This document shows, piece by piece, positions 9,961-20,689 of a stretch of 49,158 bases of DNA. The first letter of the stretch is position 1. Each line of letters opens with the position of its first letter. The notes beneath the pieces are model-generated. The model searched no databases. It was not told the origin of the DNA and was given only the letters and a program-made list of their open reading frames with translations. Made by a program: the position numbers and the translations under genes. Source of the DNA: Bremia lactucae (Eukaryota; Oomycota; Peronosporomycetes; Peronosporales; Peronosporaceae); the NCBI RefSeq assembly GCF_004359215.1, contig NC_090612.1:1-49158 (forward strand), in the 5' to 3' direction.

Positions 9961-10507
9961 GGACGGATCTGACCACCCTTTTCAAGAATCCCTACAAGAT
10001 TCTTGTGGTCACGAACCAGAATCCCATACTGAATCTGGCGATTCTCATGTCGGGTCCGAAGATGTTCGAAACCGCGATGAGCTGACGACAGCTCATCACG
10101 AAGAGCGTGGTACTTTCGTTCTTACTCCAACATGGAGTACGCACTCTTCGATCGTTTTTCCTACGTTCGATATAGTGAGCCTGCACTGTCTGCTCCAATG
10201 AGTGACGCTTACCGCGCTCGTGCTCAAGACCCTCCTCCTCCAATACATGGAGGTAGCGGTCGAGTTTGTCGATCTTCGACTCTAGATCCGACACACGGTT
10301 CGGAACTAATATTTACTCCTCCACCACCACAACCATTGGTGAATTCCTACGGTGGTCAACGTTTCCTTGTGGAACGTATTCTAAACCACCACGATGTGAA
10401 GGGGCAGCGAACGAGTTATCTCGGAGCCTCGTTCCCAGCTGGTTGTTGACGTTGAGGACCTCGTCCGTCAGTATGACGAGACCCATACGATGGATCAGAC
10501 GGTCCAT
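9961..10507 (+). pseudogene. Gypsy (family B) pol C-terminus with chromodomain remnant
   Basis: The plus strand at about 10316-10430 encodes PPPPQPLVNSYGGQRFLVER and ILNHHDVKGQRTSYL. After a frame break it gives SQLVVDVEDLVRQYDETH. This is the start and end of a chromodomain of the chromovirus type, whose core (the WRGYP...W region) is damaged. It marks this Gypsy lineage as a chromovirus and gives the end of pol. Confidence 0.6.
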
Positions 10508-10509
10508 TG

Positions 10510-11585
10510 AGAAACACGCGCCCCTGGCGCATGTAAATCGATTGCAAAACGTCAATCGCATCGCGCATCTCGATAGAGATGCGAGCACTTCCCCAGGGCG
10601 AAGAGAGGGAATATACATCCCCTTTTACTCGCTTCGTGTTGTCAACAAAACACGGACAGGGATCACCCCACGTGAGGCATGGAAGTTCTGCCTCACGAGA
10701 CAACCGATACCTTGCACCAGTTGGAGTTCGTTTCTCAAACTTAACGCGAATCGCGCTAAGTCTTTGAAGCCAGGCTTCGCGTCCAATGTCTTTGACATTG
10801 CGAATGGACGCGCTCCAGGCTTGTATCAGCGAGACTTTATCTCGCTTGTTGTTGCCACTATACCATCGATGCTTAAGAAAAGCATCGAGATAAATCTTTC
10901 TCAACGCGAAGGTTAGTCGCGCTGGGAACAAAGCCATGTAGCTTTGTCGCAACAAATAAGGGATTTTTATTGTGAGGAGTAGTCTCTCTAGACAAGCTAT
11001 TGATTAGCCGTTCGGACAAAAGCCACGGCTTCATCTCAGGGGCAAGACGAGGCATTATCATGTCTACGCTACCCTGAGTGGTACCCACTGAAGCAGGGGT
11101 ACCACAAGGACATTTATTACGATGGCTTACGCCATCGTCATCGCCACGCAAAGAATAAAGTGCGGGTGACGGCACGGGAGACGGTGCTGACGATGGGAAT
11201 CATCCTCATCGTCGGAACCAAACATGCTATGGCGAACGCTATTAGCACGTCTATCGAATTGAGCCCCCTCGTTCGAAGGCTCGTCGTCAGCCGCCTGACG
11301 ACGATCAGGCGACTGTTGTGTTCTCCCCGAGTCGGCCACTTCGTCCGGCTCGCACTCATAGATGACCTCCAAAGAGGGGTCGCATTCACGTGGTGACTCG
11401 CCACATGCACCCGCAACATTTAGAGTTGTGGGAGAAGACGATACTACGGTAGACGGAACGTCTGCCGCAAGAGACAAAAATTCGTCGCCCGCAGCTGCAT
11501 GTACTGCAGCCAAGGGCGCAGCACTATTCGCACACCGCATGGACTTGTTAATCATGCGATAGAATAAAATAACGGTTATGACCAA
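10510..11585 (-). pseudogene. Antisense coding region between pol and the 3' LTR (family B)
   Basis: On the strand opposite to pol there is long protein-like sequence in three adjoining frames: 11127-11585 (first in-frame ATGs near 11552 and 11537; acidic, with EPDEVADSGRTQQSPDRRQ and FGSDDEDDSHRQ), 10873-11175 (PRLAPEMKPWLLSERLINSL) and 10416-10955 (DKVSLIQAWSASIRNVKDIG, LSREAELPCLTWGDPCPCFV). Joined by eye they would make a product of about 350 residues with two frame breaks. I do not recognise a domain. It ends near the end of pol and starts just inside the 3' LTR. An N-terminal homologue lies at 37006-37040. Whether it is translated is unproven. Confidence 0.5.
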
Positions 11586-11587
11586 TC
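11579..11587 (-). promoter_or_regulatory. CCAAT-box-like motif ahead of the antisense ORF
   Basis: The minus strand reads GATTGGTCA about 30 bases before a conserved ATG. The alignable copy at 36972-36980 has the same motif and spacing. ATTGG is an inverted CCAAT box. The role is an inference. Confidence 0.35.
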
Positions 11588-11670
11588 AACATCGTTTTAA
11601 AATATGTGGTTTCATAGTGACCACTCTATCCAGTGACAGTCAGAGTGATTGTCGTTTAAGGGAGGGGTGA

Positions 11671-12052
11671 TGTAACGGGGTGTATTGTTACATGAAATTA
11701 ACATTTAGAGGTTGTTAATTACTATATTTTCTAAAAGGTAAAAAACATTTAGAGAATACTATTTTACGCAGTAATATTCAGAAAGCTTATCCCCATTGGT
11801 AGATATAGGCCAATATGTCTACTTTCTCCGCTTCAGTCAGCGCTGGACGCGCGCAAAGAGAGAGACAGATAAGACTTTAGTACATGTTATGTATTAGGTT
11901 ATAATGAAATTGTATTAAATAGATAGAACAAAAGAACTTAATTTTATAAAACACAGTTTTCTTCTTATTCTCTTTAAAGCAAGTGTTTCAAAGGGAGTCT
12001 TCATTTGCACGGCACTCGCACTGAGGCAGTGCTAGCCTTCTAACGCCGCACA
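11671..12052 (+). mobile_element. Gypsy family B LTR, plus orientation
   Basis: Preceded by the purine tract AAGGGAGGGGTGA and starting TGTAACGGGGTGTATTGTTAC. It aligns with the minus-orientation LTR at 36437-36886 through the body (CCAATATGTCTA, ACATGTTATGTATTAG, AACACAGTTTTC). The right end is approximate: the expected CCCCGTTACA is not seen. It is the 3' LTR of the element to its left, and a different gag-pol follows on its right. Confidence 0.65.
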
Positions 12053-12189
12053 TCAAACTGGCGCAAAAAAACTTATTTTAATAATTCAGCTGATGGGGCT
12101 TTTAAAGCATCTATTGCTGTAGCTTTATCGTAACGGGGCATTTTTCACTAGTACTACATCAGTACTAGTCTGATCAGGGTTTTTGCGTG

Positions 12190-12727
12190 CGAGCACGGCT
12201 CCTAGCGACTCGACTGGGTAAACGAACCCTAGGGGACTTTGTCCAGAAGTTGAGAACTCTCATTGCATCTATGCATCAAGACCCGGTGCAAGAAGCAATT
12301 GTCGTAACAATCTTCATGGGGGGGTCTCAATGAGGGCGTTGCCCGGACGGAATTATTCCGATCTCATCCTGCATTTTTCGAAGAGGCAGTTGCCATAGCG
12401 CTACGCGCCGAGTTCGACTTTAAGTCTGCTCTTGGTAGCACACCTGTTTACCAAACAAGCTCTTCGAGCACATATGTACCGTCTAATAGACCGGAACCCA
12501 TGGATCTAGCCTCGTTGAGTAAGAAGAAAAGGCAGTTCAAGTTTTGGAACCGCATATGAACAGAGATGTCATATGTTCGGAAGCACGAAACTTTTACGTC
12601 CTGCCTGCCCCCTACGAAACTCGCGTAAAGCTCGAAAGAGCTCCAACTCCGAACTATATCAGAGATCTGGTACGGTGCGGGAAAACGTCGATACCCAGAA
12701 GGTGCGAGGCGCCCTACTGGGGAAGAC
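12190..12727 (+). pseudogene. Gypsy (family C) gag remnant
   Basis: Plus strand, capsid part: FVQKLRTLIASMHQDPVQEA, IVVTIFMGG, then in shifted frames HPAFFEEAVAIALRAEFDFK. This is the pattern of oomycete Gypsy gag proteins as I know them. No zinc knuckle is seen before the protease, so part is deleted. Several frameshifts. Confidence 0.6.
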
Positions 12728-13201
12728 TTGGGTTCTGTTGAGCCTCTAGAAGGTGAGAATAAACAGAACCTAGCCTCAATTAGTTCAGTGCTTAATGACA
12801 CGGGGCGAGAGTACAAGCCTGGCTTTCTAGTCGCTCAAGCGACTGTAAAGGGCTTTGATAAGCCGTGGCCAATTATAATTGACTCAGGAGCGTCTTGCAA
12901 TTATGCTCGACGCCTTTCCCTTGATACAAGTCAACAATACGTTGAGGCGCTTAAAGCGCATGAAGGTGATACGATCACTGCCCGCTTAGCGACTGGGACT
13001 CGTATCACTGTTCCCAAAGTTGCATTGAACTTAGGTATAAAGTTTCTGGACTTTGATAGTATGCGATGCTATCTCATCCTTGATTTTGATTCGAGATATG
13101 ATCTCATCCTTGGTATGGCCTGGCTAGAACACCATGAACCATGGATCGATTGGAGGTCTAAGACCTTAGGCGCCACGCGCAATGTTCCTAGCAAGTTTTG
13201 A
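12728..13201 (+). pseudogene. Gypsy (family C) aspartic protease domain
   Basis: An open 157-aa frame with the retropepsin active site PIIIDSGASCNYARRLSL and the second strand motif RYDLILGMAWLEHHEPWIDW. It is the N-terminal domain of pol; the open frame ends at 13201 with a stop, after which the spacer to RT follows in other frames. The Met at 12728 is only the first in frame, not a proven start. Confidence 0.8.
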
Positions 13202-14240
13202 GGAGTCATGAGCTCACCTTTGCTAGGCAACAAAAGTGCTATTGGCGCGGATCATTGTCAGTGTTTTAGGCATGGAATGTCTGGTTAATAAACTCCAATG
13301 TTAAAAACATTAATTCTGAGCCCGACTCAGCAGAAAGAAGTGGAACGGCACGTACTCCGTCGAGTGACTGAATGCTGAAAGCATTGTTGGCTAAAGGCCA
13401 AACCATCAAGGGTGTAATATCCCTGATATACGTGGAGTGGCACGTCTAAGTCCACCGAGTGTGGTCGGCCGAGGTGGCACCATACTGAGTGTCAATAGTG
13501 ACACTTTTGGCGGTTCACCAGGAAATTTTGGGTCAAACCCTTCTAATGCACGTGAAGCGACACGTAAACGTTCGCTGGATAAGGAAGTTGATTTACCTAA
13601 CTCCTTGTCGGATGTCAAAGTAGACACCATGTCTTGTATAGAACCAATTCAGGCTGGAAATTCCGGGAACGTGAATGTCCCGGCCTCTAAGAGGCGTATT
13701 GTCTCCACTCCAAGACAGGAGGGACACGAAAAGTTTATGTTTAACCTTCACAAAGTGATACGAGTGAGCAATTGCACACGCTTGTAAATGGTTTTACCGG
13801 TAACATTGAGGGGGAAGTTGGCCTTGCGGCAATCCTTCGTTACATGCTCTTTTAGAGCTAGAAGAAATGTCTATTGATGAGTGCGGCCGAGCCCTAAAAG
13901 CTGGCGACTTATCTGAGATGGTGGTCATTCGACCAACAATTGAGTTAGATTCATAGACGAAGCTGTCCTGGATGACACAAAGCTACACTTAGTGCGCGAA
14001 ATGGGTCATCGATCCTTGAATTTCCGACGAATACCTTTTATTCCTTGATTAAGGAATTCCAAAATGTGGTATGTAGTAATCCACCATACGATTTACCTCC
14101 GGATAGAGGTGTTCGTCATGAAATTGACTTGGTCCCGGGAACCAATACTGTGTCACAAGACAATGGCCTTTACTAAGGAAGCAGTGTGACGTCATTGACG
14201 ATTTCTTCCGTGGTGCTGGACTAGCACCGAACATAATGCT
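13202..14240 (+). pseudogene. Gypsy (family C) protease-RT spacer and RT with large deletion
   Basis: The spacer includes an open stretch at 13437-13787 (no known domain). Near 14045-14150 RT begins with FQNVVCSNPPYDLPPDRGVR and HEIDLVPGTN, then QWPLLRKQCDVIDDFFRGAG. At about 14215-14235 the sequence jumps directly to the RNase H lead-in, so the catalytic core of RT (the LDL and YFDD motifs) is deleted. Confidence 0.65.
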
Positions 14241-14790
14241 TTTCGAGCAGTAAAGGATAGTATTATCCATGCCCCGATCCTGGCACTGCCAGATCCAAAT
14301 TGGCCTTTCAGTGTCGTCTGTGACGCATCGGATTTTGCCATTAGCAGTGCTCTGCTACAAACAGATGTTGATGGGCGTGAACGTGATATTGCGCTCAAGC
14401 CTAGACAGCTTAAAGCTGCGGAAAAGAACTACGCAGTTCATGACTAAGAGTATCTTGCTATGAAGTATGCTCTCGTCAAATTCAGAGTTCATCTGCTCGG
14501 CTCAAAGCCGTTTGTGATAAATACAGATCACGCGTCATTACGCACGGCTACAAAGTTGCCCCATCTCTCACAGAGAATGGCCCGGGGGCTATCCTTTTAT
14601 GCGGAATTGAACTTCGAGGTGAAGTACAAGCCCGTCAAGCAGAATGCTTGGCCGATGCGTTATCACGCAGGCCGGATTATGAGCTCTCTCATATAACGAA
14701 TATAATGTTGCCATTTTTAAATTAATCTGTTCGGCTTACGCCAAGAATGAACAGTGTGTAGCTCTCCTACGAGCTCTAAAAAACTCTGAC
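14241..14790 (+). pseudogene. Gypsy (family C) RNase H
   Basis: Plus strand, broken frames: ILALPDPNWPFSVVCDASDF, AISSALLQTD, then 14460-14696 AMKYALVKFRVHLLGSKPF, NTDHASLRTA and ELNFEVKYKPVKQ. This is the RNase H domain that follows RT in Gypsy pol, with the DASDF and TDH acidic motifs. At least two stops. Confidence 0.75.
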
Positions 14791-16080
14791 TCAGGTATTA
14801 AATTGCCGGCACGTTTGCGTGCAAGGTTGCATCGATTTTCTATCGATAACGACCCGTTTCTTTATTGCACAGACACCGCGGACCCTCCGCGTGTCGTTGT
14901 ACCTCATGATGAGAATTATAAAAACCGAATCCTCTATGAGGCACACGATACTGTCCTTAGTGGTCATCTCGGTGGAGAAAAGACCTACGGCTCTGTAAGC
15001 TAGATTTATTGGTGGCCCAAACTTTATAAATGGGTCAGCACATATGTTCGCCCATGCGAAATTCGCCAACGGGTTAAACCCTCGGCGCATGCTGCTTCTC
15101 CACTGGCAAGCCTTCCCGTCCCCATAGGTTGCTGGAAGTCCATCAGTATGGATTTTGGTTTCGGTCTACCGAAAGATTCAGCCGGTAACTCCGGCATAGC
15201 GGTCTTTGTTGACCTATCACTTAGCGGCCATTGATGGTGAAGGTACAGCAAGGCTGTTTTTTGCTCGCGTGTTTTGACAACACGGTTTGCTTGTGGCAAT
15301 TGTCTCGGATCGGGACCCCTGTTTCACGGGTAAATTCTGGAAATCAATTTTCCGAGTGCTTGGGACCAGATTGGATATGTCCACTGCGGACCATCCGTAG
15401 ACCGATGGTCAAACTGAACGTGTCCATCGCGTCGTTAAAGACGATTTACACAGTGTGTGTGCTCAGGCCCTAAAGCGCTGGAGCTCAATGCTCCCAGTGG
15501 TGAAGGTTGCGTTAAATAACGCTAAACATGCCTCTACAGGCTATACTCCGTTTTACGTCAACGGTCTCACCCACCCACGAGTTCCATTAACGATACCACT
15601 GCGTGGTTCAGGGCTTGGTGGGGGAGAATTAGCCGACAGGCCGTCTGATATCGGCCCTGTTATCGTTCGGAAACAAGTAAGCGAATCTCTCGCGACGCGA
15701 TTTAGTGTCTTAAGACATGTAAGGGATACGATGGCTGATAGCCAACACACACAAAGATAACAAGCAGAAACCAAAGGCAAAAACTGTAATAATTCTAATA
15801 TTGCCGCAGACCGAGTTTTACTAAACGCTAAAAATCTACCTACCAACTTGGTTTCAGCGGTCTTCAAGACCAAATAGCGCCCACGCCTTATTGGAACATT
15901 ACCGTCGTGGCCAAGAATGGTCTATCTTTAAAGCTAAACCTTCCTAGCGAGCTGCGAACAAACCCAGTGCTCTCCTTTGGCTTGCTTAAGCCATACCGGG
16001 ACCCATCTCACGTAGACTTGAAGCGCTTGCGCCGAGACAGGCGTTTATTGCGCAAATGCTGGATCGTCACCAGGATGTCC
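14791..16080 (+). pseudogene. Gypsy (family C) integrase and C-terminal tail
   Basis: 14803-15003 gives the zinc-binding lead (YEAHDTVLSGHLGGEKTYGS). 15030-15420 gives a decayed core, including PIGCWKSISMDFGFGLPKD. Near 15455-15640 comes the C-terminal LNNAKHASTGYTPFYVNGL. 15890-16030 gives LPSELRTNPVLSFGLLKPYR. Many stops. The element ends without a 3' LTR where the inverted repeat begins at about 16130. Confidence 0.7.
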
Positions 16081-16138
16081 AGCTGACCCTCTAAACGAGG
16101 CTGCTGACACTTCAGCGTTGAAAGACGGTCTCAAAACG

Positions 16139-18412
16139 ATGTCTCACCCGTACTGGCGTGGACACTGTTATTTATAGCGAACTCCACAAACAGAAATTGC
16201 ACGCTCCACTCTTTGAAAGTTGCTATAGTGCGTCAGACATCCGCCACGACCCGATTGGTACGTTCTGTTTGGCCATCGGTCTGGGGATGATCTGCGGTCG
16301 ACATGTGGAGCTTGCTACCTAGCAGCTCGAACACATGTCAGAAACCAAACGTAAAACGTGGATCCCGGTCCGATATTATGGACTCGGGCACCCGTGTAGT
16401 CGGTAAACATGATCTAGGAACAAGAGAGCTGCCTCCTTGCCTCTGATCGATGTTTTACATGATGCCAAATGCACCATTTTGCTCAGTCTGTCTACAAAGA
16501 CGACAAGCCCTGTCCAACCCTTATGATCGGGCGGCATGCCAAACATCAAGTCCAGACTTACTGACTTCTAACAATCCGTTGGAATCGGTAGCGGCTTCAG
16601 TGGCGCAATGCTGGACAGTGCAGGCTTAATGCGCTGACACTGTTCGCAAGAGCGAATATAGTTGGCCACCCGTCTATATATGAGTGGCCACCAAAATTCC
16701 TCTGACACTCGTACGAATGTCTTTTCACGGCCCAGATGCCGACTAGATGGCGCATCATGGAGCTCGTGAAGGATCATCAGCTTGAGATCTGTGTCTTGAG
16801 GCACATAGATTTTCAAGGGATCACAAGGTGACAGCTGATGCCATAACAGGCCATCGCTGTAGCTAAAGCGATTGAGCTTAGCTTTCAGGTGCGACGGAAG
16901 GGAAACCTTTCGTCCACCGAAGTGATCCAACAGCAGGCGACAGTGGTCGTCCTGACTGTAGCTCTCTTTTATCTCAGAGGCCAATGAGCTCGTCACGTGG
17001 TATGCCTTCATGGCTGCCAACGTCGACGGCTGAAATTGTGCTTTCGCACTAGACACACTTTCCTGGTGTCTAACCTCGAAGTCTGGTCTGCGCGATAAAG
17101 CGTCAGCCAAGACATTCGACTTACCCGGCTTATATTCAACTTTGAAATTAAATTCAGAGAAGAATGTGAGCCATCTTGCCATTCTAGGCGAGAGGTGCGG
17201 TGAGTTTATTGCGGTCCGCAGTGATGCGTGATCCGTATAAACCACAAATGGTTCGGTGCCCAATAGGTGCACACGAAACTTGACAAGAGCATACTTTATT
17301 GAAAGTAGCTCTTTGTCATGCACAGGGTAATTCAGTTCCGCGGCTTTTAATAGCCGGGACTGATAAGAGATGACNNNNNNNNNNNNNNNNNNNNNNNNNN
17401 NNNNNNNNNNNNNNNNNNNNNNNNNNNNNNNNNNNNNNNNNNNNNNNNNNNNNNNNNNNNNNNNNNNNNNNNNNNNNNNNNNNNNNNNNNNNNNNNNNNN
17501 NNNNNNNNNNNNNNNNNNNNNNNNNNNNNNNNNNNNNNNNNNNNNNNNNNNNNNNNNNNNNNNNNNNNNNNNNNNNNNNNNNNNNNNNNNNNNNNNNNNN
17601 NNNNNNNNNNNNNNNNNNNNNNNNNNNNNNNNNNNNNNNNNNNNNNNNNNNNNNNNNNNNNNNNNNNNNNNNNNNNNNNNNNNNNNNNNNNNNNNNNNNN
17701 NNNNNNNNNNNNNNNNNNNNNNNNNNNNNNNNNNNNNNNNNNNNNNNNNNNNNNNNNNNNNNNNNNNNNNNNNNNNNNNNNNNNNNNNNNNNNNNNNNNN
17801 NNNNNNNNNNNNNNNNNNNNNNNNNNNNNNNNNNNNNNNNNNNNNNNNNNNNNNNNNNNNNNNNNNNNNNNNNNNNNNNNNNNNNNNNNNNNNNNNNNNN
17901 NNNNNNNNNNNNNNNNNNNNNNNNNNNNNNNNNNNNNNNNNNNNNNNNNNNNNNNNNNNNNNNNNNNNNNNNNNNNNNNNNNNNNNNNNNNNNNNNNNNN
18001 NNNNNNNNNNNNNNNNNNNNNNNNNNNNNNNNNNNNNNNNNNNNNNNNNNNNNNNNNNNNNNNNNNNNNNNNNNNNNNNNNNNNNNNNNNNNNNNNNNNN
18101 NNNNNNNNNNNNNNNNNNNNNNNNNNNNNNNNNNNNNNNNNNNNNNNNNNNNNNNNNNNNNNNNNNNNNNNNNNNNNNNNNNNNNNNNNNNNNNNNNNNN
18201 NNNNNNNAATTCAGTTCCGCGGCTTTTAACAACCGGGACTGATAAGAGATGACGCGGTCAACGCCGTCGTCATCCTTCTGCACGATCGCGCTGCTGATTG
18301 CAAAAGTTTTTGCATCGCAGATGACGCTAAAGGGCTTATCCACGTCTGGCAATGCCAAGAACGGTGCCTCTACAATAGATTGCTTCACTGATGTGAACGC
18401 ATCATCTTGTTC
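16139..18412 (-). pseudogene. Gypsy (A2 copy) RNase H and integrase, left arm of the inverted repeat
   Basis: Reading minus: RNase H (FLALPDVDKPFSVICDA, TDHASLRTAINSPHLSP), the integrase zinc-binding region (HDAPSSRHLGREKTF ... SCEQCQRIKP), a stop after LPIPTDC, then a core in broken frames up to [16 protein letters not shown] near 16250-16320. The same sequence in the opposite orientation is at 20690-22100, including the same stop and the same frame breaks. An 833-N gap (17375-18207) lies inside the RNase H part and is flanked by a duplicated 46-base segment. Confidence 0.85.
17375..18207. other. Assembly gap (833 N)
   Basis: A run of N. The 46 bases before it (17329-17374) and after it (18208-18253) are the same sequence with two mismatches, so it may join overlapping contig ends rather than hide real sequence. 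Confidence 0.95.
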
Positions 18413-19540
18413 TTTTAACTAACTCATTCTGCGTCCTTTTAAAGGAGGTCAGATAATGGTTTAGTTTGTTCAGCATAATTCTTGCTATATATGCAAGTCA
18501 TTAGCGAGTCCTAGGGATTGGCGCAAATCCTTCACATGCCGTGGGATTGGCCATTCTTGTACTGATTTTTCCTTGCCTGGGTCTGCTCGTACACCATGTG
18601 TTCCAACGATGCAACACAGCAAAGGTATCTCAGCGACCCCCATGACGCACTTTTGCAAGTTGACGTACAATTGGGCGTCTTCAAAGTCGGCAACACAGCG
18701 TCAAATGACGCTTGTGCACGCTCAGCCCATCCTCGGCCCTACTATGCACGAACACATCGTCAAAGTAATGGGTGCGTAGGCATGGTGCTGACGCATCACG
18801 TGAGCCACCACTCGGTTAAATGTCGCTGGAGCGCTTTTCAAACCTTGGGGAATCGCAAGCCACTCCCAAAGCATTCCGTTTGGGGTGCTTACTGCCGTTT
18901 TGGCTACATCGGACTCTCTCATGAGTACCTGATAGTAGCCATCCTTCAAATCCAACGCGGAAAAGATAGTTGACTTTCCCATGGAGTTCAACAGAACATC
19001 TTTCCGCGGGATTGGCATTTGAGCCGGTATGGTCGCCGTGTTCAGCTTATTGTAAGCATGAAACAAGGTCGGGCTGCAGTGAGGCGATTCGCTCTCACGC
19101 ACATGTTCCGCCTTGGCTCGCTTGTCGACGAACTCATCGATATAATGACTTGCTCTTTCGTCAACGGCCATTGCCTGGTCACACAATACTTTGTGCCTGG
19201 TTCGAGGTCTATTTCGTGCCCGATGCCCCAATCTGCTGGTTGGCGGCTCGAGCGCTTCTTCTCGGAACACATCGCGATTTTTCCACACATCTTAAGAAAA
19301 ACGGACTGTCTCTCAAGGCATCCCAGCCTTGAGCAGCGAACCGTTTCTTTCTGTCCGTTTCTAGGACGCTCTCGTCCATTGTGGACGACGAGCAAAAGTC
19401 CACCATGTTCTCTTCTGGCACTTGTGTGACTATTTCATGTATCTTTCCTCCTTTAACTTGGCAAGGAAAAGATCCCACGACATCTCCGGATCGTGGATCT
19501 TTCCTTCCTTTAATTCGGCAAGGAACAGATCCCACGACAT
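18413..19540 (-). pseudogene. Gypsy (A2) reverse transcriptase
   Basis: Minus strand: GIGHEIDLEPGTKYC-type lead-in near 19200, FSALDLKDGYYQVLMRESDV near 18930, PQGLKSAPATFNRV, then YFDDVFVH near 18750 in a shifted frame, and the RT-connection RADPGKEKSVQEWPIPRHVK near 18560. All main RT motifs are present, but frameshifts break the chain. It continues into RNase H at 18412. A 54-bp tandem duplication sits in the linker at about 19440-19545. Confidence 0.85.
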
Positions 19541-20372
19541 CTCCGGGAGACTTACTATATCCTCGGCAAATTTAAAGACTTGCCGGACCACCTCAACTGA
19601 GGATGCCTCCGCAATTTTGTCTGACGGCCTCGAACACCTGGTTCGAAGTCCCGTCCTCTTTATTAAGGACTGATGCAAAGGCCACTCGTTTAGACGTGCC
19701 TTTAATACTCCTAATCTGTCTGTCGTTCTTCGAGTCACTACGACCTTTGACCTTTGACTGGAGAGCGGATGCCGTTACTCTCCTGGCTAACGCACCCCTT
19801 CCAACCGCAACAGGCTCTTGGCACTGTGCCAGTTCATGCGACGCTTGACTTCCGTCAGCTTGCCGTCTACTACTACAGGCTCTCGGCTCTGTGCAGGCCT
19901 ATGGGACACATGACTACTTGTCATTGCCCTTTTCACTACCCCAGTCTCCACGAGCTGGGTAGGAATTCGTGACGTTTGACATCCCATCAACGTACCCTCA
20001 TCTGTTTTCGACACGACATCAGTTGTTATGCCTCTCACAGGAGCACATCCTTTCCGGTGTCCTGCATTGAGTTCGCAACTGTGCGTGTACGCCAGTCTAT
20101 CCATGGTTGGTGTTTTGCCAACCATGGCATGCCTGGATGAGGTCATACGGACTCTCCATACCTGGCACTGTGAACTTCTCTTTACAAGAGAAGTCACTAA
20201 AATTGAAGGCAATTTTTTTTACTTCAACTCTTCACACTTGATGAGCGCGCCTGTGGTCGCCTTTTCTTGCTTGCCATCCTGGCAAAGCGACTCGAACACC
20301 TGTTTTAGAGCCGCAATTTTTTTTAAATTATGTGTTGCACCCGAATCCACAAGGAGGGTCATCACCTGGTCA
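19541..20372 (-). pseudogene. Gypsy (A2) protease and linker
   Basis: At about 20318-20372 the minus strand encodes DDQVMTLLVDSGATHNLK, the retropepsin active site. The linker to RT follows (19430-20300), related to 5087-5880 of the A1 copy. Upstream of the protease, gag is missing: at about 20373 it is fused to RT-connection sequence. Confidence 0.75.
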
Positions 20373-20375
20373 TCC

Positions 20376-20689
20376 ATTCTGCGTCCTTTTTAAGGAGGTC
20401 AGATAATGGTTTAATTTGCTCAGCATGATTCTTGCTATATTTATGCAAGTAATTAGCGAGCCCTAGGAATTGGCGCAATCCTTCACATGCCGTGGGATTG
20501 GATATTCCTTAATTGATTTTTCCTTGTCTGGGTCTGCTCGCTGGGAGATAATTAATTCCACGTGTTCAAGCCCAAATAATGTTTTTAGCTTGTCATAAGC
20601 GGCGCGTTGCGCTACTGACAGTACTGGAACCTCTTCCATTCTCGTGAGGGTTAAGTCTTGTAAAAACTCAGGCGTAGATTGACTACGAG
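20376..20689 (-). pseudogene. Duplicated RT-connection fragment
   Basis: 20376-20541 repeats 18426-18592 in the same orientation with small differences (GGAGGTCAGATAATGGTTTA, CCTTCACATGCCGTGGGATTGG). Minus-strand reading gives LHKYSKNHAEQIKPLSDLLK and KDAEW, the end of the RT thumb/connection. 20542-20670 is a further pol piece (MEEVPVLSVAQRAAYDKLKT) of unknown role. Confidence 0.7.

Noticed and set aside
10266..10916. 216-aa plus-strand ORF
   Set aside because: It runs out of frame across the chromodomain remnant and opposite the antisense region; no motif.
17370..18242. Plus-strand frame of 290 codons across the N run
   Set aside because: Almost all codons are N; it is an artefact of the gap.
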